Below are positions 26,678-35,995 of a stretch of DNA of 64,000 nucleotides, piece by piece. The translations under genes were made by a program, and so were the position numbers. The stretch lies in NCBI RefSeq assembly GCF_030161375.1, contig NZ_BSSQ01000011.1:253041-317040 (forward strand). The letters are read 5' to 3'. The notes under the pieces are model-generated. The model did not search any database. It had not been told where the DNA came from and saw only the letters and a program-made list of their open reading frames with translations. How positions within the stretch are numbered: position 1 is the stretch's first letter; the number at the start of each line of letters is the position of its first letter. The DNA comes from Paenibacillus glycanilyticus (lineage in GTDB: Bacteria > Bacillota > Bacilli > Paenibacillales > Paenibacillaceae).

Positions 26678-28222
26678 ATGATTATACAACCAAACTCTAT
26701 TGTATATGATTCAGAAAAAAATGATTACCAGGTTCTAGAACCGCTGGGGAATGGAGCATTTGGTTACGTTTATAAAATTCAAAAGCAATCTGATAATTCT
26801 ATGTGGGCTTTAAAAACCCTGCCTTCTAATTTCCCTAGTAAAGAACAGTTGCAGGCATTTATTAATGAAAGTTCGATGGCTTTAAATGTTAGTGGAGAAA
26901 ATGCTGTAAAATACGTCTATGTACATGATGGAAGTACATATTCACAATTGCCACCTTACATAATTATGGAGTTTGCCAACGGTGGTACATTGTTTAACGT
27001 AATAGAAAATGCTAAAAAGAAAGGTGATTTTTTTTCCAGTTCAGAATTATTAAATTATTATAATCAGCTTATCAATGGAATGGAACAAATAAACTCTGTT
27101 CTTGTACACCGTGACATAAAACCAGATAACATTCTTTTGAATGAAGGTGTTGTTAAAATTTCTGATTTTGGATTATCCAAAATAGTTCACGATAGCACAA
27201 GACAGCTTACCTTTAAAGGTTTTGGGGCTTTAAAGTATATGTCCCCTGAAGGATGGAAAAATGAAAGAAATACGATTCAGATGGACATTTATGCAATGGG
27301 AATTACTTTTTTTGAATTGGCTACATTACAACATCCTTATAATCTAAAACCAGATGCAGATATGCAACAATGGCAACAAGCACATTTATTTTCTACTGCG
27401 CCTTCTCCAAAAACAATTAATAATGTAATAAACTCAACAATTGCTCAAGTTATTTTAAAAATGATCGAAAAGAGCCTTGTTAAGCGGTATAAGACTTGGG
27501 ATGAAATTAGAAAAGATTTGATGATTCAAGATATACCTGTTACTGAGAATACTGAAATTATAGAAAACATGTTAAATATCCGATTAGCTAAGGATAACTC
27601 AATTAGAGAACGGCAATTGGCAGAGCAAAAAGAGCGTGAAGAGAGGCTTCTACACTTAAATACAATAAACTATCAATATACAAGTGATATTTATAATCCA
27701 CTGAAGAGTTTTATTGATGAGTTTAATTGGAGGTATACTCAAGGAAAGATTAGAATGTCAGATGTAGGTTTAATGGATTCTGATGAAAATACAACAAAGA
27801 TTCATTTACCATCTGGCAATGTTTTAACAATTAATTTAAGGGCGCTGCTTGATGAGAGTTTTATGAGAGAAGTGCCTACGGAATTTTCTTTTCCTGGAGA
27901 AAGAAGTACTTTTAGAAAATTGGCTAGACCTCAACTGGACAATAAGAAAGTGCTTGCATGGGGGTATTTAAAGGATCATAGTAGTAGAGGATTTAACATT
28001 CTTCTTGTTGAGAATCCAGAGGATAGTACATATGGTGAATGGTATATTTTAAAAAATACGAATAGTGGCTTAGGGAGATCGAATAGACCAGAGCCATTCC
28101 CATTTGAATTTAATGAATTAGAAAAGGAACTAAAATTAATAAGAGCATTGCATATATATAACACAGAGGTTCTTGCGATGAATCTTCAAGTATTTCAAGA
28201 GTTTATAGTTCTGAACGTATAA
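26678..28222 (+). CDS. Soluble Hanks-type Ser/Thr protein kinase with unknown C-terminal domain
   Basis: The 514-residue protein has a complete eukaryotic-like kinase domain (about 17-285): glycine loop LGNGAFGYVY (23-32), Lys47 in WALKTL, HRDIKPDN with Asp146, DFG with Asp163, and MSPE in the activation segment. A charged, probably coiled-coil stretch (about 305-330, RQLAEQKEREERL) leads to a C-terminal domain of about 180 residues that I do not recognise. There is no membrane helix and no PASTA repeat, so it differs from PrkC in this window and is cytoplasmic. Codons are AT-rich. It has its own strong promoter and is flanked by defence-type genes, so a role as an abortive-infection kinase is possible but inferred from context alone. 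Confidence 0.85.
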   Translation: MIIQPNSIVYDSEKNDYQVLEPLGNGAFGYVYKIQKQSDNSMWALKTLPSNFPSKEQLQAFINESSMALNVSGENAVKYVYVHDGSTYSQLPPYIIMEFANGGTLFNVIENAKKKGDFFSSSELLNYYNQLINGMEQINSVLVHRDIKPDNILLNEGVVKISDFGLSKIVHDSTRQLTFKGFGALKYMSPEGWKNERNTIQMDIYAMGITFFELATLQHPYNLKPDADMQQWQQAHLFSTAPSPKTINNVINSTIAQVILKMIEKSLVKRYKTWDEIRKDLMIQDIPVTENTEIIENMLNIRLAKDNSIRERQLAEQKEREERLLHLNTINYQYTSDIYNPLKSFIDEFNWRYTQGKIRMSDVGLMDSDENTTKIHLPSGNVLTINLRALLDESFMREVPTEFSFPGERSTFRKLARPQLDNKKVLAWGYLKDHSSRGFNILLVENPEDSTYGEWYILKNTNSGLGRSNRPEPFPFEFNELEKELKLIRALHIYNTEVLAMNLQVFQEFIVLNV

Positions 28223-28330
28223 AGTAGTTAGTTTTAGTGAGTATGTTCAAATTAGAAAAGCAATTGCTGAGAAAGCAAAGAGGAAGCAACGGTAACCTCA
28301 GTTAGTAAAAACTATAAACATAAAACAGTA

Positions 28331-28363
28331 AAAAAATGGAGCCTATCAAAAGCTCCATTTTTT
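28331..28363. terminator. Bidirectional terminator between kinase and XRE repressor
   Basis: AAAAAATGGAGC (28331-28342) pairs with GCTCCATTTTTT (28352-28363), with T runs on both strands, and overlaps the repressor stop codon. The kinase and repressor genes converge here. The 28223-28330 stretch between is AT-rich without a gene. Confidence 0.8.
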
Positions 28364-28694
28364 AATTAAACTCTTTAATAATGTTCCGTATCTTCTTTAA
28401 ATCAGACTGATCCATTCTCAGCATCATTTCAAGCAGCTCATGAATGGTCGATTCTTTGCTTATGTCTATTCCTTTGATTTCCCTCGAGTAAGAGAAGAAA
28501 TGATGTACCTTTACCTCTAATGCCTCTGCTATTTTCTCAAGGTTGAGCAAGGTGATGTTCTGCTCACCACGTTCGACACTTCCAATATACGAAAACTTAA
28601 CGCCGGCCTTTTCGCCAAGCAGCTCTTGAGACCAGCCTTTTTGCCTGCGAAGATCACGAATCTTAGCCCCAACTAACTTTAAAATTGAAGTCAT
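28362..28694 (-). CDS. XRE/SinR-like DNA-binding repressor
   Basis: The 110-residue protein has an N-terminal helix-turn-helix (about 8-63) of the cro/SinR type, with IRDLRRQKGWSQELLGEKAGVKFSYIGSVERGEQN, given here only as a motif position, and a C-terminal helical tail (about 75-110) possibly for oligomerisation. It is divergent from the TniQ-family gene; the 162-base gap between them holds an inverted repeat at 28766-28791 that is a natural operator. It probably represses itself and the TniQ gene. A decayed second copy lies at 26130-26420. Confidence 0.9.
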   Translation of the reverse strand: MTSILKLVGAKIRDLRRQKGWSQELLGEKAGVKFSYIGSVERGEQNITLLNLEKIAEALEVKVHHFFSYSREIKGIDISKESTIHELLEMMLRMDQSDLKKIRNIIKEFN

Positions 28695-28765
28695 ATCCTA
28701 CACCTCTTGGGAAAAGTGTAGTCAATGCGGAAATGAATAAACACACCTATATAACTTTCAAAATA

Positions 28766-28791
28766 AAAATTGAAATCTATAAGTTTCAATT
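28766..28791. promoter_or_regulatory. Inverted repeat, likely operator for the XRE repressor
   Basis: AAATTGAAA (28766-28774) and TTTCAATTT (28783-28791) are perfect complements around an 8-base TCTATAAG centre. The site lies in the divergent region between the repressor and TniQ genes, 66-91 bases before the TniQ start. SinR-like repressors bind such short AT-rich inverted sites. Confidence 0.55.
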
Positions 28792-28856
28792 TGATAGATT
28801 TGGTAATACTACTAGTATGGCAGAAGCCAAATCATTTGATAGAGGTGATGAAAGAG

Positions 28857-30503
28857 ATGTATCTCATCAGGCCTTCCATCATACCGGTCGAGAGTCTAAC
28901 TAGTTATTTATTTCGATTAGGGAAAGAGAACGGCTACGAAAGTGCATGTGATTTATTTAATACGTACAAGAATACTGCGGAAGCATTTACTTGGTTTTAT
29001 CTAATCCGAAACACCTTCACAGAAGAAAGCCTTGATGGCATTAGCCGAATGACAAGACGGTCAGTATCTGAGCTAAATTCTTTGACGTTTAACCGTTTGC
29101 TGCAAGAAATAGGTGCAGATAGCTTGAGCAAGTTAACCTATCGTGAAACGGCACAGTTTTGTTCAATATGTCTGAACAAGACATTTTTGTTGAACAGGAT
29201 GTGGTCCTATCGTCCAGTAGATATGTGTTCTCTGCATCATATTGAATTGACTAGTACTTGTACCCAGTGCGGCTGGCGAATTAACTTAAGGGACCTGTAT
29301 AAAGAAGAATGTAGAAAATGCGGTGCTCCTCTAAATGAGGGTAGTGTAAATAAGAGATTCGATAGAGCTACAACCGAGCGTAAGATTCGGTTAAATGAAA
29401 TTATTGCTGAAAATGATGCATTTAGATTAACTCCCGAGGGAAGAAACTATAAGCTACAGGAGTTCATGACCCTTGTTCATCGAAGCCTCTTTCTTATGCG
29501 TGGAGCGGGAAGTCTAACAGAAGACGCGGATGATAATGCCGCTGCAGAACAGAGAGTGTCAACGCAATACTGTAATGTCATCTGGATGTATGATAACTTT
29601 CCGAGGAACTTCATTACCGTATTAGAAGGGTTCTATAGTCGACGAAGTGCGCCTGAGCGATACGTTGAAAAAGGGGAGTTTGAACAGTTATTTCGGACGA
29701 ATCTATTTCCCGAGGTGAAAGAAGCTTATTTTAATTTTTGGGATAAGACTACACGAACAACTGTGAAAGTAACAAAACATCTTGCAGATAGTTATATTTC
29801 AAAACAAAATGCCGCGACAATATTAGGCATTAGTTATCGCTATATAAATGCGTTAATAAGAGTGGGTATTATTCAAAAAGTTAATCAGCAGCAAGTGAGT
29901 CAGAAGGAAATCAAACAGCTTTTGACAGCCTGCACTGGTAGAAGATCGGAAAACCCGCAAGGTAGGATTACGATAAGGGATATGCTCAGGAAGTATCCAA
30001 TTAGAGGGTTCAGTCTTGTAAATATCATCAGTTTTATCGTCAGCGGTTTTCTGCAGCCAGAGAAGACTGATCAGTTAGCGACAATAATGGAAGCTACATT
30101 CAGTGAGCAGGAAGTGAATTATTGTCTGCAATTGTTTCGAATGACTCCAACAATAAAATTATATGAGGTGAGCGTAATGCGTAATGATCATGTTCACATG
30201 GGGATGGCGACAATCACAGCGAAGGGTTTAATTCATAATGGCAAAGCGTATTCAAATCCGGCGATGATTAAGTATCAATGGTTCGAGCATGCAGAGAAGT
30301 TTGGGGAGTGGCAGTGTCCCGTTGGGTACTTCCCAGAGAATCCTGATCATATTGTATTGTTTGATGCTCAGGGCTTGGAGGTTGCTTCAAGTATTGAGAA
30401 TCAGCAGCATCCAGATGCTGCTGTGCTCGAGGCCTATTACGATGCCATAAATAACTTGAAGGAAAGGTTGTCACAGGCAAGGGGACAGTTGAAGAGTGAA
30501 TGA
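28857..30503 (+). CDS. Orphan TniQ/TnsD-family protein
   Basis: The 548-residue protein begins with the TniQ pattern IRPSIIPVESLTSYLFRLGKE. A zinc-ribbon part follows, with Cys102-X2-Cys105, Cys124-X2-His127 and then two further CX2C pairs (about 136/139 and 152/155). Around residues 310-350 it has a small helix-turn-helix-like segment (SKQNAATILGISYRYINALI). In transposons, TniQ/TnsD proteins recognise the target site and recruit the transposase via TnsC. No tnsA, tnsB or tnsC, and no Cas gene, lies nearby. ATG 28857 is chosen because AGAGGTG is 8 bases upstream; the ATG at 28848 is too close to it. It may be a relic of a Tn7-like element or a DNA-binding protein recruited to defence. Confidence 0.8.
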   Translation: MYLIRPSIIPVESLTSYLFRLGKENGYESACDLFNTYKNTAEAFTWFYLIRNTFTEESLDGISRMTRRSVSELNSLTFNRLLQEIGADSLSKLTYRETAQFCSICLNKTFLLNRMWSYRPVDMCSLHHIELTSTCTQCGWRINLRDLYKEECRKCGAPLNEGSVNKRFDRATTERKIRLNEIIAENDAFRLTPEGRNYKLQEFMTLVHRSLFLMRGAGSLTEDADDNAAAEQRVSTQYCNVIWMYDNFPRNFITVLEGFYSRRSAPERYVEKGEFEQLFRTNLFPEVKEAYFNFWDKTTRTTVKVTKHLADSYISKQNAATILGISYRYINALIRVGIIQKVNQQQVSQKEIKQLLTACTGRRSENPQGRITIRDMLRKYPIRGFSLVNIISFIVSGFLQPEKTDQLATIMEATFSEQEVNYCLQLFRMTPTIKLYEVSVMRNDHVHMGMATITAKGLIHNGKAYSNPAMIKYQWFEHAEKFGEWQCPVGYFPENPDHIVLFDAQGLEVASSIENQQHPDAAVLEAYYDAINNLKERLSQARGQLKSE

Positions 30504-30552
30504 AGAAAGGAAGACCTTTGTTTTGCGTTAATTATAATATAGAGGTTTTCAC

Positions 30553-30579
30553 AATGACTCCTGAAGGAGTCATTTTTTT
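30553..30579 (+). terminator. Terminator after the TniQ gene
   Basis: AATGACTCCT (30553-30562) and AGGAGTCATT (30565-30574) form a perfect 10-pair stem around GA, followed by seven T. It marks the right end of the AT-rich island. Confidence 0.85.
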
Positions 30580-30776
30580 GTATTGCTTCGGTTCCGCGCG
30601 GGGCAAGCTTTCTTTGCGCAAGCATGGAAATATGCATGCATGAAGAAAAATGTTTGTTCCGGTTTTATTCAAACGAATTCAGTTTGTATAGTACAATACT
30701 AGGCAGTGATGGCTTGAAATATTGGTTGGTGCATGGAGACGTTCATCGTCCACAAAAGAAGAAGGGAAGATAATGA

Positions 30777-33014
30777 ATGAAATTCGCAGTTGCAGCTAAC
30801 AATCGGCAAGGAAAAAGAACGCATAAGTGGTTCTTTCAGCTTCTCTTTTCATATCTTCCTCTTTTCATTATTGTTCTAGCACTGATATTTACCTCCTTTT
30901 TGCAAACGTTTTCACAGCGAAATCAGAAAGAGGTCCGAATGGTAAGTCAATACATCAACCAAAGCATTATGCAGACGATAGACAATGATCTGAAGTCGAT
31001 TTTTCGACAGACAAGCAACGAATTGATCGTAAATAACGCGATTATGAAATTTTACTCATCCGACAATGCAGAGAATGAGCTAATCAACTACGAGGTCATG
31101 ACAAGACTACAGGATATCAAGAATACATACCCGCTAATCGATTCGCTTTATACTGTCCGATATTCCGACAATACTGTCGTAGGTGAGGATATCATTACGG
31201 ACGTTATGGATCACCCCGATCATGCTTTTATCGAACAGCAAAAGAACGTACCATTTGCATCGGGATGGTCTTCCGTTCGCCATGTGGAATCCGTCGAAGG
31301 AGCGGGCGGGAAATGGGTGATTTCTCTCATTCGAAAAGGTAATCCGTTCTCGGGAGATGCAGGCTTGCTCATCATTAATATTACGCTCCCTACTGTCAAT
31401 AACATAGTGGAGGAATTGGTTGGAACTAATTATCCCTATGTTTCTATCCAGGATAAAGATGGCCAATCAATTGTTGGAGAAGGGCGAATCGGAAGCGCCA
31501 AATCTACTCTTTCGGAAGCGACATCGAATTATACGGGTTGGGTATACAACATTCAATGGATGGATAGTAACGCGCCGTTTGTCTACAATACGATACCGAT
31601 GTTATGGATTCTCGTCATGGTGATCGTCGCGTTGGCTGGCATTGCGGGCATGATCTATATGACTTATCGCAACTATAGGCCAGTAAAGGCGATTACGTCC
31701 ATGATTGATGATTTCATGCGTAATGAAACCATTCGAATAGCGAGAAATACGAATGAGATCAAATTCATCGAGAATGCGATGCACACGTTAATCGATAAGT
31801 CGCTCCAAAGTCAAGAACTTGTGAAAGCGGACAAGCAGTCGAAGAAGCTGCGCTTTTTTCTCGATATGCTGTCTGGCAGCGAATTCGTTCCAAGTAACTG
31901 GATGAGCGAGTTGAATTCTCTGAACGCAGTTTCCTTTGATAGCAGGTTTAAAGTAATTGTGATTGAAATTGACCACGCTGCCAAATTTGCTAAAGAATAC
32001 TCCCAGCGCGATCAGGAGTTATTGAAATATGTGCTGCGGAGTATGGTGCAGGAAACACTTCAACAACATGATCGGGTAAATTGGGCGGAATGGACGGATC
32101 ATCGTCAGTTGACATGCGTAATTGCCTCTGCAAGCAAGCAAGACGAGGACGCTTTTGGGGAATATTGCGGTATCGTGGATTGGGTCCAGCAACATTTGAG
32201 TTTCACAGTTACGATTGGTGTGGGCCTCGAGGTGATTCAAGCAGATGGGATCCCGCGCAGCCTTGAAGCTGCAACAAGAGCGCTGTCCAGCAAAACAGCA
32301 ATGGGCATTAACCGGGTGCTCGAAGGGGAGGGAATTGAGTTCTCAAATGCCGCACCACTTAGCCTCTATTATACTCTAACCAAGGCAGTGGCCGCATCGC
32401 TCCGCGGAACTCGTAAAGAAGGGGAAGAGAAGCTTCAAGCATTGTTTGTGGAAATCAGACGCCACTTTGTCGATCATCATTCCCTGAAGTGGATTATTCA
32501 CTATTTTTTCATTCAGCTCGATCAAGAAATGAGCATGTTATCGGAAGGTTACCAAAGCGCATGGTCGGATATTCGGAGCGGCTTCCAGTTGGAGGAAGCG
32601 GAGACGGTAGATGAGGCGCAAGATTTAATTGCTTTAATGATGAATTTAATTTACAACCAACTGGAGAAGATGCGGGATTCCCGCCTCCACCGAATCCAGC
32701 TGGATCAAATACGAAGTTACGTCATGGAGCATTTCGAGGATCCCGCTATGTCGCTCGATTTGCTCAGCAGTCATTTCAATTTGAATGGGAAATATATCAG
32801 CAAAATGTTTAAGGATGAATTTGGTATCAATTTTATGGATTTCGTGATCGGATTGCGGGTAGATAACGCCTGCGAGCTACTAGTGAAGACAGATAAACCG
32901 ATACAGGATATTGCGGAGTTGTCGGGGTATACGAATTCCATCTCGTTCCGAAGGACATTTAAAAAGGTGACAGGCTTGACGCCAGGCGAGTACCGACAGC
33001 AGAAAAGATTGTGA
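30777..33014 (+). CDS. Membrane-anchored AraC-family regulator of cassette A
   Basis: The 745-residue protein has a first membrane helix at about 20-42, an extracytoplasmic sensor region (about 43-275), a second helix at about 277-303, a cytoplasmic linker, and a C-terminal AraC double helix-turn-helix (about 640-745; for example SLDLLSSHFNLNGKYISKMFK and IAELSGYTNSISFRRTFKK). This one-component layout is common in Paenibacillus sugar loci. It probably senses an extracellular sugar and activates the binding-protein operon that follows. A TACAAT (30692-30697) may be its -10 box. Upstream 30504-30776 otherwise carries only the terminator. Confidence 0.9.
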   Translation: MKFAVAANNRQGKRTHKWFFQLLFSYLPLFIIVLALIFTSFLQTFSQRNQKEVRMVSQYINQSIMQTIDNDLKSIFRQTSNELIVNNAIMKFYSSDNAENELINYEVMTRLQDIKNTYPLIDSLYTVRYSDNTVVGEDIITDVMDHPDHAFIEQQKNVPFASGWSSVRHVESVEGAGGKWVISLIRKGNPFSGDAGLLIINITLPTVNNIVEELVGTNYPYVSIQDKDGQSIVGEGRIGSAKSTLSEATSNYTGWVYNIQWMDSNAPFVYNTIPMLWILVMVIVALAGIAGMIYMTYRNYRPVKAITSMIDDFMRNETIRIARNTNEIKFIENAMHTLIDKSLQSQELVKADKQSKKLRFFLDMLSGSEFVPSNWMSELNSLNAVSFDSRFKVIVIEIDHAAKFAKEYSQRDQELLKYVLRSMVQETLQQHDRVNWAEWTDHRQLTCVIASASKQDEDAFGEYCGIVDWVQQHLSFTVTIGVGLEVIQADGIPRSLEAATRALSSKTAMGINRVLEGEGIEFSNAAPLSLYYTLTKAVAASLRGTRKEGEEKLQALFVEIRRHFVDHHSLKWIIHYFFIQLDQEMSMLSEGYQSAWSDIRSGFQLEEAETVDEAQDLIALMMNLIYNQLEKMRDSRLHRIQLDQIRSYVMEHFEDPAMSLDLLSSHFNLNGKYISKMFKDEFGINFMDFVIGLRVDNACELLVKTDKPIQDIAELSGYTNSISFRRTFKKVTGLTPGEYRQQKRL

Positions 33015-33236
33015 ATATTCGGCCCCCTCACTCTCATAGAAAACAGTGCCCATGACGAAAGATGTTTGTTGTGCAGTAGATTCATTAGCAACAATGCTGT
33101 CCTTATGCGCCTGTTGAATTTAGTTTGCCATCCCGAAACGTATTTGTTGTGAGCTCGGTGAGATTGCTTTACATTGAGAACGTCATCGGTAACGGCCGTC
33201 CGAGCGACAGAAGATTCTATCCAAGGGGGTCATGTA

Positions 33237-34928
33237 TTGAAGGCAATAACGAAGAAGTGGGTGCTTGTTAGCGTTCTTGCTATTCTAGTTTTGTTGATCA
33301 ACGCTTGCTCTAATGCGAACAGTACGGACAACGGGACTCCTTCAACAACAAATTCCGGTACAGACGGTAACAGCGAGACCAAAGCGGCTGTCCAGAAAAT
33401 TACGTTCCTGGCAGCTCCTTCAGGAGACATCGTTGATCTGAAAACGAATTCGTTTACTAAACTGGTCGAAGAGAAATTCGGATTAAAAATTAATTGGAAT
33501 ATCACAACAGGCGCCGACATGGTCACCAAGCAGAACCTTATGCTAGCTAGTGGGGATTATCCGGAAGTGATCTGGAACGGAAACTTCAGCCCATCAGATA
33601 TTCTGAAGTATTCCAAACAGGGGCTTGTCGTTCCGTTGAATGACTACATCGACAAGTATGCGCCTAATTTCAAGAACGCACTCGAGGAAGCGCCAGGATT
33701 AAAGGAAGCATCAATTGCGCCAGACGGAAACATATACGGGGTTCCCAACTACAACTGGTGTTATCACTGTTATTGGATGTCAAAATTCTGGATTAATACA
33801 AAATACTTAGATGAGTTGGGCCTAAAAATGCCGACGACGACCGAGGAGTTCGAGAATGTCCTGCAAGCCTTCAAGGAGAATGGCTACGTTCCACTGACTG
33901 GAGCGATTGACGGCAATTATCCGGACCCGACGACGTTTCTGATGAATGCGTTCGTCTACGACGACCGAAGCACCTATTTTAACGTAAACGACGGGCAGTT
34001 GTCTTTCGCGCCGGTAACGGATGAATGGAAAGCCGGCTTGTCCTACATTAACGGACTATACACCAAGGGATTAATTGATCATGCCGCATACACGCAAAAA
34101 TGGGATGATCTCAATAAGGAGCTGCAACAGAAGAAAGTGGCGGCATTCTCGACGGGGGGAAGCTTCTTCATTCTACCGCAGGGGACGGCCAACCCGGATT
34201 ATAAATATTGGAAGACCGTTCCTCCGCTTAAAGGGCCAAGCGGCGTCCAATATGCCGCCTTTTATGGTAATGGTCCGGGTGGAGCGACCTTCGTTGTCAC
34301 CAATAAAGCAACGGAAGAGCAGAAGATTGCTCTTGCCAAGTTGCTGGATTACATCTATACGCCGGAAGGAACGCAAACGCTAGACTTCGGCCTGGAAGGG
34401 AAGTACTGGAAGAAGTCTGATGCTGGTCAGGTTGGCTTAAACGGTCAAGCGGCGCTGTTTCAAACGGACTTCGGCGCTTTCTATGCAAACGGAGCCAAGC
34501 AAAACGAAGGATGGAACCAGATGGGACCCATCTTCCAATCGGCCACATGGCGAAACGGACAGGCGGCAACGTCGGCTGACATACCGGAAGGTCAGGAAAC
34601 CATGCTCCATCTGGAGACGCTCAAGAACTATACCGGCAAACAGCCGGCGCAGGTCTATCCGGGTGCTATATGGATCTCAGAGGAAGAGAATCAGAAGTAT
34701 TCCATGCTCAGAACCAATATAAATAAGTACGTCAATGAGTGGATGGCTCAATTTATTGTAGGCTCCAAGTCCATCGATAAGTCCTGGGATGAATACAAGA
34801 AAGGGTTGAATAAGCTCGGTCTCGACGAATATCTTAAACTTTCGCAGCAGTATATGGGTAAGCCATTTGATACAAGCCCGTTTGCTCCAGATCCGCAAGC
34901 GGTAGCGGCGCTCGAAGCCTTGAAATAA
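33237..34928 (+). CDS. Extracellular solute-binding lipoprotein, cassette A (LplA-like)
   Basis: The 563-residue ABC-importer receptor has a lipoprotein signal peptide (basic LKAITKKW, hydrophobic core, lipobox INAC with the lipidated Cys at about residue 22) and a Ser/Thr/Asn/Gly linker. The mature part is of the long LplA-type oligosaccharide-binding family. It starts at TTG 33237, the first codon giving a proper signal peptide and lying 7 bases after AAGGGGG; an in-frame ATG at 33174 would put 21 polar residues before it. A GC-rich hairpin follows the gene. Ligand cannot be told from sequence; the GHL6-like enzyme in the operon suggests an oligosaccharide. Confidence 0.92.
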   Translation: MKAITKKWVLVSVLAILVLLINACSNANSTDNGTPSTTNSGTDGNSETKAAVQKITFLAAPSGDIVDLKTNSFTKLVEEKFGLKINWNITTGADMVTKQNLMLASGDYPEVIWNGNFSPSDILKYSKQGLVVPLNDYIDKYAPNFKNALEEAPGLKEASIAPDGNIYGVPNYNWCYHCYWMSKFWINTKYLDELGLKMPTTTEEFENVLQAFKENGYVPLTGAIDGNYPDPTTFLMNAFVYDDRSTYFNVNDGQLSFAPVTDEWKAGLSYINGLYTKGLIDHAAYTQKWDDLNKELQQKKVAAFSTGGSFFILPQGTANPDYKYWKTVPPLKGPSGVQYAAFYGNGPGGATFVVTNKATEEQKIALAKLLDYIYTPEGTQTLDFGLEGKYWKKSDAGQVGLNGQAALFQTDFGAFYANGAKQNEGWNQMGPIFQSATWRNGQAATSADIPEGQETMLHLETLKNYTGKQPAQVYPGAIWISEEENQKYSMLRTNINKYVNEWMAQFIVGSKSIDKSWDEYKKGLNKLGLDEYLKLSQQYMGKPFDTSPFAPDPQAVAALEALK

Positions 34929-34941
34929 AGCTTCTTCTTGT

Positions 34942-34978
34942 GGCGGCGGCATAGCGCTTCGCGCTCTCCCCGCCTTTT
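34942..34978 (+). terminator. Intercistronic hairpin after the binding-protein gene
   Basis: GGCGG (from 34942) pairs with CCGCC (34970-34974) outside an inner AGCGC-TTC-GCGCT stem, followed by four T. Such hairpins inside sugar ABC operons partly stop transcription or protect the 3' end, so that the receptor is made in excess over permeases. Confidence 0.55.
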
Positions 34979-35005
34979 CATTCTCGTAGTAAGGGAGGAC
35001 TTACG

Positions 35006-35956
35006 TTGGTGGAAGCTTCTGAGAGACCGCAACGATATCATAGAAAAGGGCGAACGCTCGGTCGGAAGATCGCGATGAATTGGCAGCTCTATGTGCTTCT
35101 TGTCATTCCGACGTCATTTCTTGTCCTGTTCAATTACTTGCCTATGCTCGGAGCGCAAATTGCGTTCAGAAATTTCAATCCGATAGATGGAATTTGGCAC
35201 AGTCCTTGGGTAGGCTTTGATCAATTCAACCAGTTTCTCAATTCTCCTTATTTCTGGCCGATTCTCAAGAACACACTGCGTATCAGTCTGTATAGTTTGG
35301 GAGTCGGTATTCCGTGCGCTATAATACTGGCCATCGCGATAAATGAGGTCAAGCATGTTAGGTTCAAGAAGCTCGTGCAATTGGCCACATACGCACCTTA
35401 TTTTATATCGACAGTGGTTATGGTAGGCATTCTCCAAATTATTCTGAATCCCAGCACGGGGCTTTTCGGACAGTTCGGCCATGCACTGGACATTAAGAAT
35501 CCGTACGATATGCTCGGCAGTCCGGGGGCATTCCCGTCCGTATACGTATGGTCAGGCGTCTGGCAGGAAACCGGTTATGCTGCGGTCATTTACCTGGCTG
35601 CCTTGTCGGGCGTGAACCCGGAGTTATACGAAGCGGCGAAAATAGACGGGGCTACTCGTATACGTAAAATCTATCATATCGATCTGCCTTCTTTGATTCC
35701 CACGTTTACGGTCTTACTCATCTTAGGCGTTGGCGGAGTTCTGAGCGTCGGCTTTGAGAAAGTATTCCTCATGCAAAATATGTTAAACATTAGCTCATCT
35801 GAAATCATCTCCACGTATGTATACAAAGTTGGGCTTATCGATACGAATTACAGCTTCGGTGTAGCGGTTGGATTGTTCAATTCTGTAGTGGGACTGATCT
35901 TGATTCTGATCGTCAACACAGTGGCAAGGAAGATATCCAATGCCAGCTTATTTTAA
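35006..35956 (+). CDS. Sugar ABC transporter permease, cassette A (LplB-like)
   Basis: The 316-residue inner-membrane protein has about six hydrophobic segments, the first at roughly residues 26-46 after a basic cytoplasmic tail. The ATPase-docking EAA loop, YEAAKIDGATRIRKIYHIDLP, is only slightly changed from consensus and lies at about residues 211-231. Starts with TTG 35006 behind AAGGGAGGAC; the next codon GTG is an alternative. It pairs with the permease at 35996. No ATPase gene is in the window, so a shared MsmX-type ATPase is expected (family knowledge). Confidence 0.93.
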   Translation: MVEASERPQRYHRKGRTLGRKIAMNWQLYVLLVIPTSFLVLFNYLPMLGAQIAFRNFNPIDGIWHSPWVGFDQFNQFLNSPYFWPILKNTLRISLYSLGVGIPCAIILAIAINEVKHVRFKKLVQLATYAPYFISTVVMVGILQIILNPSTGLFGQFGHALDIKNPYDMLGSPGAFPSVYVWSGVWQETGYAAVIYLAALSGVNPELYEAAKIDGATRIRKIYHIDLPSLIPTFTVLLILGVGGVLSVGFEKVFLMQNMLNISSSEIISTYVYKVGLIDTNYSFGVAVGLFNSVVGLILILIVNTVARKISNASLF

Positions 35957-35995
35957 GCATGAGGCTACGGCCGGTTTGAAGGAGGATACCTTTAC

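Noticed and set aside
28685..28903. 72-aa plus-strand ORF before the TniQ gene
   Set aside because: It overlaps the repressor start, the operator region and the beginning of the TniQ gene in another frame, with no family features.
28857..30503. CRISPR-associated or complete Tn7-like transposon
   Set aside because: No tnsA, tnsB, tnsC or cas gene and no repeat-spacer array are present anywhere in the window; only the TniQ-like gene is.
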